From positions 3,224,001-3,288,000 of the forward strand of contig NZ_JBGBPY010000001.1 of NCBI RefSeq assembly GCF_041107455.1: DNA of 64,000 nucleotides, written 5' to 3'. Below the pieces are notes generated by a model. That model made no database searches. It was not told where the DNA came from and worked only from the letters and a program-made list of their open reading frames with translations. This document shows positions 9,025-16,592 of this stretch, one piece after another; positions within the stretch are counted from its first letter, which is position 1, and each line of letters starts with the position of its first letter. The DNA is from Rhodanobacter humi (GTDB lineage: Bacteria; Pseudomonadota; Gammaproteobacteria; Xanthomonadales; Rhodanobacteraceae). A program made the translations under genes and the position numbers.

Positions 9025-9216
9025 ATGTCGAACGAACCTCCCTCCGCACCGTCATCCCCGGCCACGCCGTGCATCGGCATCTGCCGGCTGGACTCCAGGG
9101 GCTACTGCATCGGCTGCCGCCGCACGATCGAGGAGATCGGTCGCTGGCGCGGCATGAGCGAGGCCGAGCGCTTGCACGTGATGCGCGACGTGCTGCCCGC
9201 GCGCAGCCGCCCATGA
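9025..9216 (+). CDS. DUF1289 protein (small cysteine motif protein)
   Basis: A 63-residue protein of the DUF1289 family, recognised by CIGICRLD, GYCIGCRRTIEEI and WRGMSEAER. Three of its cysteines form a CxxxC...CxxC-like pattern that could bind metal. The family role is unknown. The start at 9025 was chosen for its -10 spacing and the GGGG just upstream; 9016 in the same frame is possible. The stop overlaps the Nudix gene start by 4 bp (ATGA), so the two are coupled. Confidence 0.85.
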   Translation: MSNEPPSAPSSPATPCIGICRLDSRGYCIGCRRTIEEIGRWRGMSEAERLHVMRDVLPARSRP

Positions 9217-9809
9217 ACGAGGGCATCCTGCTGCCGGCCTTGCGGCCGCTGTCCGCGCCACCCATCGCGCCAGGCTGGAACCACGCCGACATCACCGAAC
9301 TGCTGGGCAACACGCAGCGTCGCCCGGCGGCGGTGCTGCTGGGGCTGCGCGAGGGCGTGCAGCCGCGGCTGGTGTTCACCGTGCGCACCGACCACTTGCA
9401 GTCGCATGCGGGGCAGGTGGCGTTCCCCGGCGGAAGCATGGACCCCGGCGACATCGACGCGCTGGCCACCGCGCTGCGCGAGAGCGAAGAGGAGATCGGC
9501 CTCGACCGCACGCTGGTGACGCCGCTGGGCTACCTCGACAACTTCGAGACGATCAGCGGCTACCGCATCACCCCGGTGGTGGCGCGCATCGCCGCGAACG
9601 CGCAGCTGCGCGCCGCACCCGCGGAAGTGGCCGAGGTGTTCGAGGTGCCGCTGGCGTTCTTCCTTGAACCAGCCAACCTGCGTCGTTATGTCATGGAATA
9701 CCGCGGCCACCGGCGCGACATGGTGGAGTTCGTGCACGGCGGGCACCGCATCTGGGGCGCCACCGCGGCGATCCTGCTGAACCTGCTGAAGAGGATGGGA
9801 CGCGCATGA
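9213..9809 (+). CDS. nudL: CoA pyrophosphatase, Nudix family (NudL-like)
   Basis: Hydrolyses CoA or its derivatives to 3',5'-ADP and 4'-phosphopantetheine by family inference. It is 198 residues. The NudL-specific signature is visible as FTVRTDHLQSHAGQVAFPGG followed by the Nudix box ATALRESEEEIGL with its RE..EE core, and then LGYLDNFET. The start overlaps the upstream stop by 4 bp (ATGA), and its own stop overlaps the next start by 4 bp. This places it in a tight three-gene unit. Confidence 0.88.
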   Translation: MNEGILLPALRPLSAPPIAPGWNHADITELLGNTQRRPAAVLLGLREGVQPRLVFTVRTDHLQSHAGQVAFPGGSMDPGDIDALATALRESEEEIGLDRTLVTPLGYLDNFETISGYRITPVVARIAANAQLRAAPAEVAEVFEVPLAFFLEPANLRRYVMEYRGHRRDMVEFVHGGHRIWGATAAILLNLLKRMGRA

Positions 9810-10651
9810 AGAGCACGCTGATCTCCGCAGCCGAGCTGGCGGCGCTGCCGCCCGGTGAAGTGCTGGTCGTCGACTGCCGCAAGGACCTCGCCGATCCGGC
9901 GAAGGGCCGGCGCGATTATCTCGCCGGTCATATTCCGGGAGCGGTCTACGCCGAACTCGACACGGACCTCTCCGACCTCTCGCTGCAATCGCAGGGCCTG
10001 GGCCGGCATCCGCTGCCATCGGCGACGGCGTTCGCCGCCGTGCTGGGTCGCTGGGGCTGGCGCCCGGGACTGCAGGTGGTGGCGTATGACGCCGCCAGTG
10101 GCGCGCTGGCCGCCGCGCGGCTGTGGTGGCTGCTGCGCCTCGCCGACGAACGTGCGGTGGCTGTGCTCGATGGCGGCTGGGCCGCGTGGCAGGCTGTGGG
10201 CCTGCCCGTGGAAACCATCGCGCCGCAGCGCGTGCCGACTATGGCGACGGTGCAGTTCGACCCTGCCCAGGTCGTGCTCGATCACACCGCACTGCATGCC
10301 GCGCCGGCGCCGCTGCTGCTCGACGCCCGCGCCGCGCCACGCTACCGCGGCGATACCGAGCCGCTCGATCCCGTCGCCGGCCACGTGCCCGGCGCGCGCA
10401 ACCGCCCGTTCGCCGACAACCTCGCCGCCGATGGCCGCTTCAAGAGCGCGGCGGAATTGAAAAGCGAATTCCTCGCCGTGCTCGGCGCGCGCGCGCCGGC
10501 CGACGTCGTGCACATGTGCGGCTCCGGCGTCACGGCCTGCCACAACCTGCTGGCGATGGAGCACGCCGGCCTCGCCGGCTCGCGCCTGTATGCACCGTCA
10601 TGGAGCGGCTGGGTCAGCGACCGCTCGCGGCCCGTGGCCGCAGGAGCGTAA
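9806..10651 (+). CDS. sseA: 3-mercaptopyruvate sulfurtransferase (rhodanese family)
   Basis: Transfers sulfur from 3-mercaptopyruvate or thiosulfate to thiol acceptors or cyanide. It has two rhodanese domains (about residues 5-135 and 160-275) over 281 residues. The N-terminal domain has VVDCRKDL and the interdomain region RRDYLAGHIPGAVYAEL. The C-terminal active loop is CGSGVTA, the mercaptopyruvate type as in E. coli SseA rather than the CRKGVTA of thiosulfate rhodaneses. It starts in an ATGA overlap with the Nudix gene. Confidence 0.92.
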   Translation: MKSTLISAAELAALPPGEVLVVDCRKDLADPAKGRRDYLAGHIPGAVYAELDTDLSDLSLQSQGLGRHPLPSATAFAAVLGRWGWRPGLQVVAYDAASGALAAARLWWLLRLADERAVAVLDGGWAAWQAVGLPVETIAPQRVPTMATVQFDPAQVVLDHTALHAAPAPLLLDARAAPRYRGDTEPLDPVAGHVPGARNRPFADNLAADGRFKSAAELKSEFLAVLGARAPADVVHMCGSGVTACHNLLAMEHAGLAGSRLYAPSWSGWVSDRSRPVAAGA

Positions 10652-10731
10652 CCAGTCACAACGACCATCCGCCTTCCCTTGATCGGGGACGAATGCGCCT
10701 GGCGTCATCGTTCAACCCAAGGGAGGCAGTC

Positions 10732-11448
10732 ATGGCAATTTACGACGTCGAATATCTCGGCAAGCGCGACGTGGCCGAGGGCACCACGGAGTTCCGTTTC
10801 AGCAAGCCCGTCGGCCACAGCTATCGCGCCGGACAGTTCCTTGACATTCTGCTCAAGGCCACGCCGGGCGCGGACAAGATGAGCCACGTGCACGGCTTCT
10901 CTTTCGTCTCCTCGCCGTTCGAGGATCACCTCGCCGTGGCCACGCGCATGCGCGACACGCCGTTCAAGAACGCGATGCGCGACTTGCCCGACCACACGCC
11001 GGTGCAGATCGACGCCAACTTCGGCGACTTCGTGCTGCACAAGAACGAAGCCATGCCTGCGGTGTACCTCGCCGGCGGCATCGGCGTCACCCCCGCACGC
11101 AGCGCCATCGCGCAGGCCACGCACGATCACAGTGCGCACGACATCACGCTGTTCTACGTCAACCGTGATTCCTCGCGCGCGGCCTATGCCGAGGATTTCA
11201 AGGCATTCGCCAAGACCAATCCGCACTTCCACTACGTGCCGGTCTACAGCCGCGGCGCGGGCAGCGAGGTCGGCGCCGAAAGCGGGCACTTGAGCGCGGA
11301 AATCATCCGCCGCCACGTCGCCGACATCGCCAGGCCCAAGTGGTACGTCAGCGGCCCCGAAGCCTTCGTGCGCGCCACCCGCGCCCTGCTGATCGAACTC
11401 GGCGCCGACGAGGACAACCTGCGCACCGAGGAATTCGAGGGTTATTGA
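10732..11448 (+). CDS. FAD-dependent ferredoxin-NADP reductase-type oxidoreductase
   Basis: A 238-residue flavin oxidoreductase of the ferredoxin-NADP+ reductase fold. The FAD domain covers about 1-105 (SYRAGQFLDI and HGFSFVSSPFE). The nucleotide-binding domain starts at VYLAGGIGVTPARSAI and ends with WYVSGPEAFVRATRALL and EEFEGY. There is no fused iron-sulfur domain. A strong ribosome site, GGGAGG, lies 6-7 bp before the ATG at 10732, which decides the start over the much longer open frame upstream. The electron acceptor is unknown. Confidence 0.85.
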   Translation: MAIYDVEYLGKRDVAEGTTEFRFSKPVGHSYRAGQFLDILLKATPGADKMSHVHGFSFVSSPFEDHLAVATRMRDTPFKNAMRDLPDHTPVQIDANFGDFVLHKNEAMPAVYLAGGIGVTPARSAIAQATHDHSAHDITLFYVNRDSSRAAYAEDFKAFAKTNPHFHYVPVYSRGAGSEVGAESGHLSAEIIRRHVADIARPKWYVSGPEAFVRATRALLIELGADEDNLRTEEFEGY

Positions 11449-11527
11449 GCGAGCGGCGTATGCCCCTCCAGCGTGCGCGGGAGGGTTGGAGGAGCGGGCA
11501 AGCTGCAGCAGGCCGCATTCCGGGTAG

Positions 11528-12283
11528 TCAGCCCTTGCTCTTGAGCCGCGCCACCAGCGCCTGCAAGGTGGCCTGCGCCTGCGGATGGAGGAACGCCTCG
11601 GTGATATCGTCGAGCGGCAGCGCGTCCACGTTGGCCCAGGCGGCGATCAGGTCGGCACGGGCCAGTGCGCGCGTGGTCAGCATCGCGTACGACGGTCGCG
11701 CCAGCAGCTCGCCGAGCCAGTGCAGGGCGCGGGTGGTCACCTGTTCGATGCCGGTGGTTTCGTCGACGAAGCCGCAAGCCAGCGCCTGTTCCGCGTCGAT
11801 CATCGCGCCGGCCACCAGCAGACGCTCGGCGCGGTAGGCGCCCACCACGCGGCGCAGTGCGAGCTGGATGCAGTCCGGCACGATCAAGCCCACCTGCACC
11901 TCGTTGAGGCCGATCTTGTACGGCCCCTGCGCCATCACGCGGTAGTCGCAGAACAACGCGAGCACCGCGCCGCCGGCCGGGCTGTGGCCGGTGATCGCGG
12001 CGACCAGCGGTACCGGCGCACACGCCAACGTCGAGCACAGCGCGAAGAACTCGCGCCAGAATTCGCGCACCCCGGCGCGATCGCGCAGCAGCAGCGCCGG
12101 CACGTCGACGCCGGCGGAGAACATGCCCGGTACGCCGGACAACACGATGCCGCGTGCGCCGTCGCGCACGGCATCGCCCACGCTTTCGCGCAGGCTGCGC
12201 AGCAGTTCGAGGTTGAGCGCGTTGACCGGCGGCCGCGCCAGCTGGATCTCGGCGATGGCGTCGTGCTTGATGAGGTTGAGCAT
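11528..12283 (-). CDS. Delta3-Delta2-enoyl-CoA isomerase-like crotonase family protein
   Basis: A 251-residue crotonase-fold protein. It lacks the hydratase-type GGGxEL glutamate seen in the gene at 7256. Instead it has GHSPAGGAVLALFCDYR and YKIGLNEVQVGLIVPD, the pattern of mitochondrial-type delta3,delta2-enoyl-CoA isomerases, which shift double bonds of unsaturated acyl-CoAs into the 2-trans position. The GLNEV glutamate would be the catalytic base. It converges with the reductase gene and is followed on the same strand, upstream, by the DUF4139 gene. The exact substrate is inferred only. Confidence 0.82.
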   Translation of the reverse strand: MLNLIKHDAIAEIQLARPPVNALNLELLRSLRESVGDAVRDGARGIVLSGVPGMFSAGVDVPALLLRDRAGVREFWREFFALCSTLACAPVPLVAAITGHSPAGGAVLALFCDYRVMAQGPYKIGLNEVQVGLIVPDCIQLALRRVVGAYRAERLLVAGAMIDAEQALACGFVDETTGIEQVTTRALHWLGELLARPSYAMLTTRALARADLIAAWANVDALPLDDITEAFLHPQAQATLQALVARLKSKG

Positions 12284-12296
12284 GGCGGGCCTCGGG

Positions 12297-13769
12297 TTAC
12301 GGTTGCGGTTTGTCGGTGGCGGTCCAGCTGTAGTGCACGGCGTAGTCCAGCACGGCCTTGCCGTTGGCGGGCACGTTGACGCGGAACTCCAGCGTGTCGG
12401 TGGTCTGCCGGCTGGGCTTCTGGCTGGACGAGGCCAGCTTCCATTCGCGCCAGCGGTTGGGATGCTCGCGCACGGTGACGGTGCGCGCGCTGTCGCCGGC
12501 GTTCGTGAGCGTGATGCGGAAGGCTTCGTCCAGCGTGCGACCAGCCTGGTCCACGTGGAAGGCGGTGCGCTCGCGCTGGGCGCGCAGGTCGAAGGCCTGG
12601 CCCAGGGCGATGGTGGCGTCGCCGCCCTTGGGCGTGTCCCCGATGCGGCCTTCGCCGATGAATTGCGGCGTGCCGTGGCTGTCCTGCGCGAGCACGCGCA
12701 GGTAGCCGGCGGGAAGGCTGTCGAAGGCGGTGAGTTTCAACGTGCTGACGATAGTGCCGTTGCTGCCGCCGCCGTTGAAGTCGCGGCCCAGCATCGGCTG
12801 CGGCGGCTGCCAGGTGCCGCCGTTCTCGACCAGGTTGGTGCGCTCGCAGCCCAGCGTGCGCGTGGCATACAGCGGCACCTGGCTGACGCTGCCGTCGGGA
12901 AGGTTCACCGCCGCGGGCAGGGTGTAGCTGCGGTAGTTGTCCATCTGCGCCTGCTCGGGCATGGGCGCGGCGGCTGCAAAGGCCTTGGCCTGCATCATCA
13001 TCGGACGTGGCGCCGATGCCTTGGCGAAGTTCGGTTCGCCCGCGATCAGGGTGAGTTTCGCGTCGTGCCAGTCGCGGCCGCTGCGGTTGGCGATGCTGGC
13101 GCGTGATTCGAACTGCATGCGGCAGTCGTCGCCGGGCTGCAGCGTGGCGACGTAGGCGGCGCGCCAGCCGAGGCCGCTGGTGGGGTAGCTGAGCACGGCC
13201 GCGGTGTTGCCGCCGCGCGTGGCGTCGATGCGCAGGCGCAGGCTGGAGCCGGTGGGGAAATCGCCGCTGCCGACGCGCACGCCGGCGTACTGGCGGATCC
13301 AGCTGGTGCCGGTGGTGTCGCTGACCATCAGGCCGTCGTTGCCCGCGCGCCGCAGCGTGCCGCTGGCGATGGCCTGGCCGTTGTCGCCCAGCACGGTGAC
13401 TTCGCGGCCGAGCAGGCCGGTCAGTGCGGCGCTGCCGCCCTGGCCCAGAAGCAGGCGCTGCGAGACCACCTTGGCGCCGCCATCGGGAAAGCCCAGCGCC
13501 AGCGCCTCGGCATCGAGATGGTCGGGCAGGTCGCCCAGGGTGATGTCCTGCAGGCCGGGCTTGAGCGCGAGCGCGCGCAGTTCGCGCACCACCGCGTAAC
13601 CGTCGTCGACGTTGTTGTCGCCGCTGCTGGCGTACAGCGCGGCGCTGTCGCTGCGGTACAGCGTGATGTCGGCGCCGTTCGCCGTGGGCGTCGCCGCGTG
13701 GACCGGCGCGGCGAAAGCCAGGCCGGCGACGCAGGCGAGCGCGATGGCGGAGAGGGCGGGCTGGTTCAT
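12297..13769 (-). CDS. DUF4139 domain protein, exported
   Basis: A 490-residue protein with a signal peptide (about 1-25, ending VHAATP). The N-terminal part resembles the DUF4140-like start (GADITLYRSDSAALY). The bulk is DUF4139, visible as LSYPTSGLGWRAAYVATL, GRDWHDAKLTLIAGEPN and the end VPANGKAVLDYAVHYSW. Families of this kind are predicted cell-envelope proteins of unknown role. It is transcribed just ahead of the isomerase gene with a 13-bp gap, so both may form one unit. The promoter should lie in the stretch before 13813. Confidence 0.8.
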   Translation of the reverse strand: MNQPALSAIALACVAGLAFAAPVHAATPTANGADITLYRSDSAALYASSGDNNVDDGYAVVRELRALALKPGLQDITLGDLPDHLDAEALALGFPDGGAKVVSQRLLLGQGGSAALTGLLGREVTVLGDNGQAIASGTLRRAGNDGLMVSDTTGTSWIRQYAGVRVGSGDFPTGSSLRLRIDATRGGNTAAVLSYPTSGLGWRAAYVATLQPGDDCRMQFESRASIANRSGRDWHDAKLTLIAGEPNFAKASAPRPMMMQAKAFAAAAPMPEQAQMDNYRSYTLPAAVNLPDGSVSQVPLYATRTLGCERTNLVENGGTWQPPQPMLGRDFNGGGSNGTIVSTLKLTAFDSLPAGYLRVLAQDSHGTPQFIGEGRIGDTPKGGDATIALGQAFDLRAQRERTAFHVDQAGRTLDEAFRITLTNAGDSARTVTVREHPNRWREWKLASSSQKPSRQTTDTLEFRVNVPANGKAVLDYAVHYSWTATDKPQP

Positions 13770-13812
13770 GGAGATGCTCCTTGCATGGCTTGGACTCTTT
13801 GTAGGAGCGGCT

Positions 13813-13873
13813 GTAGGAGCGGCTTCAGCCGCGATTCCTCAGACGCCGGTCGCGGCTGAAGCCGCTCCTGCAG
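13813..13873. repeat. Palindromic GTAGGAGCGGCTTCAGCC repeat pair
   Basis: Left arm GTAGGAGCGGCTTCAGCC and onward (13813-13834) and its near-perfect reverse complement (13850-13873) enclose a short variable spacer. A partial extra unit, GTAGGAGCGGC, sits just before it at 13801. The same unit occurs at 32189-32252. It ends 2 bp before the stop codon of the IclR-family gene. Confidence 0.85.
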
Positions 13874-13875
13874 GT

Positions 13876-14652
13876 TTATCGCTTCTGCGTCGTCATGCCG
13901 TAGTGCAGGATGTCGGATATCTCGGCGGTGGCCTTGCACAGCGCCTCGACGGTGCGCTGGCGGGTCTGTGCCGAGGCGCGCTGCTCGATGAACGGCACGG
14001 TGAGCGCGCAGACGGCGTGGCCGTGGTGAAGCACCGGGGCGGAGAGGTCGGTGACTGCATCCACCACGTGGCTGCGCGCGCAGGCGTAGCCCTGGCTGCG
14101 CACCTGCGCCAGCTGGCGGACCAGTTTCTTGCGGTCGAGGTCGGGCTCCTGGGCGGCGATCAGGTCCAGCCAGTGCTCGCGCACCTGTTCGTCCTGGAAG
14201 GCCAGCAGCACGTGGCCCGAGGTGGCCAGGGACATCGGCCGGCGATGGCCGATGCGCACCACCAGGGCGATCTCGCCCGGCGGATCGGCGCGGGCGATCA
14301 CCACGATCTGGTCGCGCGAAGGCACCACCAGGTGGCAGGCCTGCTCGGTGGTCTCGGCGAGCCGGTGCATCACCGGCAGGGCGGCCTCGATCGCGCTCTT
14401 CACCGGCGGCTGCTCCATCGCGAGGCGGAACAGTCGCGGCGTGATGCAGTAGCCGCCGTCGCCTTCGGCGCGGGCAAGGTAGTCGCGTTCCTCCAGCACC
14501 TGCAGCATGCGGAAGATCTCGCCGCGCGAGCGGCCCACGCCTTCGGAGATCTCCACGATGCTGAGCGGCTGGTGCGCGCTGGCCAGCAGTTCGAGGATGT
14601 CCAGGCCCTTGTCGAGCGCGGGCGCGCGGTATTTCGGTGCGGGTTTCGTCAT
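13876..14652 (-). CDS. IclR-family transcriptional regulator, candidate L-fucose regulator
   Basis: A 258-residue IclR regulator. The winged helix-turn-helix occupies about 14-75 (LDKGLDILELLA, SIVEISEGVGRSRGEIFRML). The effector domain runs from about 85 to 250 with LATSGHVLLAF, DLSAPVLHHG and CALTVPF. It is divergent from fucP with a 179-bp gap that contains a 25-bp motif repeated at the other outward promoter of the fucose locus. That makes it the likely local regulator responding to fucose or an intermediate. Whether it represses or activates cannot be told. Confidence 0.9.
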   Translation of the reverse strand: MTKPAPKYRAPALDKGLDILELLASAHQPLSIVEISEGVGRSRGEIFRMLQVLEERDYLARAEGDGGYCITPRLFRLAMEQPPVKSAIEAALPVMHRLAETTEQACHLVVPSRDQIVVIARADPPGEIALVVRIGHRRPMSLATSGHVLLAFQDEQVREHWLDLIAAQEPDLDRKKLVRQLAQVRSQGYACARSHVVDAVTDLSAPVLHHGHAVCALTVPFIEQRASAQTRQRTVEALCKATAEISDILHYGMTTQKR

Positions 14653-14728
14653 GGTTCCCTAGCTTGCCGCATGCTGCGGGTGGTCGTCATGTGGAACACG
14701 GCATGTTGCGGCGCGTCTTGTTATGCTG

Positions 14729-14753
14729 GTGAATAACTGTTTCATATTTGCAC
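14729..14753 (+). promoter_or_regulatory. Candidate IclR operator overlapping the fucP promoter
   Basis: A 25-bp site ending GTTTCATATTTGCAC. Its ends form a partial palindrome (GTG...CAC, with TG...CA inside). It matches 19 of 25 positions with the site at 23034-23058. TTGTTA (14719-14724) and TCATAT (14742-14747), 17 bp apart, could be the fucP promoter, so the site would cover the -10 box. Confidence 0.5.
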
Positions 14754-14831
14754 GCCGGCGCGAATCCTGCGCGGCACGCATCGCCGGGCGCCAGCGCCAC
14801 GCAACGGGAGAGAGGGGTGGATGTGCAAGTG

Positions 14832-16136
14832 ATGACGGAGTCCCCGGCAACACCCGTTGCCACCGCGCCGCAAGGCGTCCGCCGCTGGCTGCCGCTGTTC
14901 CTGATCGTCGGCTTGTTCTTCCTGTGGGGCGGCGCGAACAACCTCAACGACGTGCTGATCGCGCAGTTCAAGCTGGCTTTCGTGCTGGACGACTTCCAGG
15001 CGGGCCTGGTGCAGAGCGCGTTCTACCTCGGCTATTTCCTGGTGGCGATGCCGGCGGCGATGTTCATGCGCCGCTACGGCTACAAGGAGGCAGTGGTGCT
15101 GGGCCTGGTGCTGTACGGCGCGGGCGCGCTGCTGTTCTGGCCGGCGGCGCAGCTGCGCACTTACGGGCTGTTCCTGTTCGCGCTGTTCGTGATCGCCACC
15201 GGGCTGGCCTTCCTGGAAACCTCGGCGAACCCGCTGATGACCGTGCTGGGACCGCGCGAGGGCGCGGCGCGGCGACTCAACTTCGCACAGGCATTCAACC
15301 CGCTGGGCTCGATCGCCGGCGTGCTGATCGGCAAGCATTTCATCCTCGCGGGCGCGGAGCACACGCCCGCGCAACTGGCCGCGATGAGCGCCGCCGAGCG
15401 CGATGCGTACTTCACCACGGCGACGCATGCGGTGCAGTGGCCGTACCTGTGCATCGGCCTGGTGGTGCTGGCCTGGGCCGTGCTGGTGCTGGTGATGCGC
15501 TTTCCCGCGGTGGCCGCGCCGCACGTGTTGACCACGCGCGCCACCGGGCGCGACGGCGCGCTGGCGCGGCTGCTGCGCGACCGCGGCTTCACCAGCGCGA
15601 TGGCGGCGCAGTTCTTCTACGTGGGTGCGCAGGTCGGGGTGTGGAGCTACACCATCCGCTACGTGCAATCGAGCATGCCCGGCACCTCGGCGCACGCGGC
15701 GGCGAGCTTCATCCTCGCCGCACTGGCGTGCTTCATGGCGGGTCGCTTTGTCGGCACGGCGCTGATGAAATTCCTCGCGCCGGTGCGCCTGCTGCTGGCG
15801 TTCGCCGCGATCAACGTGGTGCTCACGCTGTACGCGCTGCTGCAGCCGGGCTTCAGCGGCGCGGTCGCGCTGGTGGCTTGCAGCTTCTTCATGTCGGTGA
15901 TGTACCCGACCATCTTCGCGCTGGGCGTGGAGGGCATGGACGACGACGAGCGCAAGCTCGGTTCGGCCCTGCTGGTGATGACCATCATCGGCGGCGCGGT
16001 GCTCACCGCGGCGATGGGGGCGGTGTCCGATGTCGCCGGCATTGCGCGTGCGCTCGCCGTGCCGGCGCTGAGTTTCGCGGTGGTGGCGTGGTTCGCGTGG
16101 CGGCAACTGAAGCATGCACGCGCGGAGGAACGTTGA
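14832..16136 (+). CDS. fucP: L-fucose:H+ symporter FucP-type MFS permease
   Basis: Inner-membrane sugar importer of the major facilitator superfamily, 434 residues with about 12 hydrophobic segments. The start of TM1 shows LFFLWGGANNLNDVLIAQFK, a FucP/GluP signature. Others are ETSANPLMTVLGPREGAARRLN, NFAQAFNPLGSIAG and FMSVMYPTIFALGVEG. The ATG at 14832 is used; in-frame GTG codons at 14823 and 14829 sit nearer the GAGAGAGG ribosome site and are possible starts. The stop overlaps the mutarotase start. The locus context (fucosidase, fuconate dehydratase) supports L-fucose as substrate. Confidence 0.9.
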   Translation: MTESPATPVATAPQGVRRWLPLFLIVGLFFLWGGANNLNDVLIAQFKLAFVLDDFQAGLVQSAFYLGYFLVAMPAAMFMRRYGYKEAVVLGLVLYGAGALLFWPAAQLRTYGLFLFALFVIATGLAFLETSANPLMTVLGPREGAARRLNFAQAFNPLGSIAGVLIGKHFILAGAEHTPAQLAAMSAAERDAYFTTATHAVQWPYLCIGLVVLAWAVLVLVMRFPAVAAPHVLTTRATGRDGALARLLRDRGFTSAMAAQFFYVGAQVGVWSYTIRYVQSSMPGTSAHAAASFILAALACFMAGRFVGTALMKFLAPVRLLLAFAAINVVLTLYALLQPGFSGAVALVACSFFMSVMYPTIFALGVEGMDDDERKLGSALLVMTIIGGAVLTAAMGAVSDVAGIARALAVPALSFAVVAWFAWRQLKHARAEER

Positions 16137-16519
16137 TGCCGCGGCTCTACTACGCGCTCGACCTGCGCGACGACGCGGCGGCGATCGCCGAGTACGAAAA
16201 CTGGCACCGGCCCGGCGTGGTCTGGCCGGAGATCGTCGCCTCGATCCGCAACGCCGGCATCGAGGAGATGGAGATCTTCCGCAGCGGCAACCGGCTGGTG
16301 ATGGTGATGCAGGTGCCCGACGGCTACGACGCCGCCGGCAAGCAGACCGCCGATGCAGCCGACCCGCGCGTGCATGAGTGGGAGCAGTTGATGGATCGCT
16401 ATCAGCAGCGTCTGCCGTGGGCGAAGCCGGGCGAGAAATGGGTGGCGATGCGCGGAATTTTTTCGCTGAAGGACGCGCTGACCGCCTGCGATGCGGCGGA
16501 GCAGGGCGAACACCGATAG
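16136..16519 (+). CDS. L-fucose/L-rhamnose mutarotase (RhaM family)
   Basis: A 127-residue dimeric alpha-beta barrel type protein of the L-rhamnose mutarotase family, which interconverts anomers of a 6-deoxysugar. Visible motifs are YYALDLRDD, YENWHRPGVVWPE, GIEEMEIFRSGNRLVMVMQ and PWAKPGEKWV, with the catalytic histidine in NWHRP. The ATG overlaps the fucP stop by 1 bp (TGATG), so both are co-translated. In Xanthomonas-type fucose loci a COG3254 protein of this family acts on L-fucose, which I infer here too. Confidence 0.88.
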   Translation: MPRLYYALDLRDDAAAIAEYENWHRPGVVWPEIVASIRNAGIEEMEIFRSGNRLVMVMQVPDGYDAAGKQTADAADPRVHEWEQLMDRYQQRLPWAKPGEKWVAMRGIFSLKDALTACDAAEQGEHR

Positions 16520-16552
16520 CAGTGCAGTGTCACGGCGGGGCCGGATCGATCG

Positions 16553-16582
16553 CCCGGTCACCGGCGTCCGTCGGTGACCGGG
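16553..16582. terminator. Inverted repeat between convergent mutarotase and fucosidase genes
   Basis: CCCGGTCACCG (16553-16563) and CGGTGACCGGG (16572-16582) are a perfect 11-bp inverted repeat with an 8-nt loop. There is no T-run, so intrinsic termination is uncertain, but its place between converging genes fits a bidirectional stop. Confidence 0.4.
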
Positions 16583-16592
16583 GCAACTGCCC

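Noticed and set aside
11449-11527. Possible terminator between the convergent flavin reductase and isomerase genes
   Set aside because: Only imperfect CCTCC/GGAGG pairings are visible and there is no T-run; nothing firm can be called.
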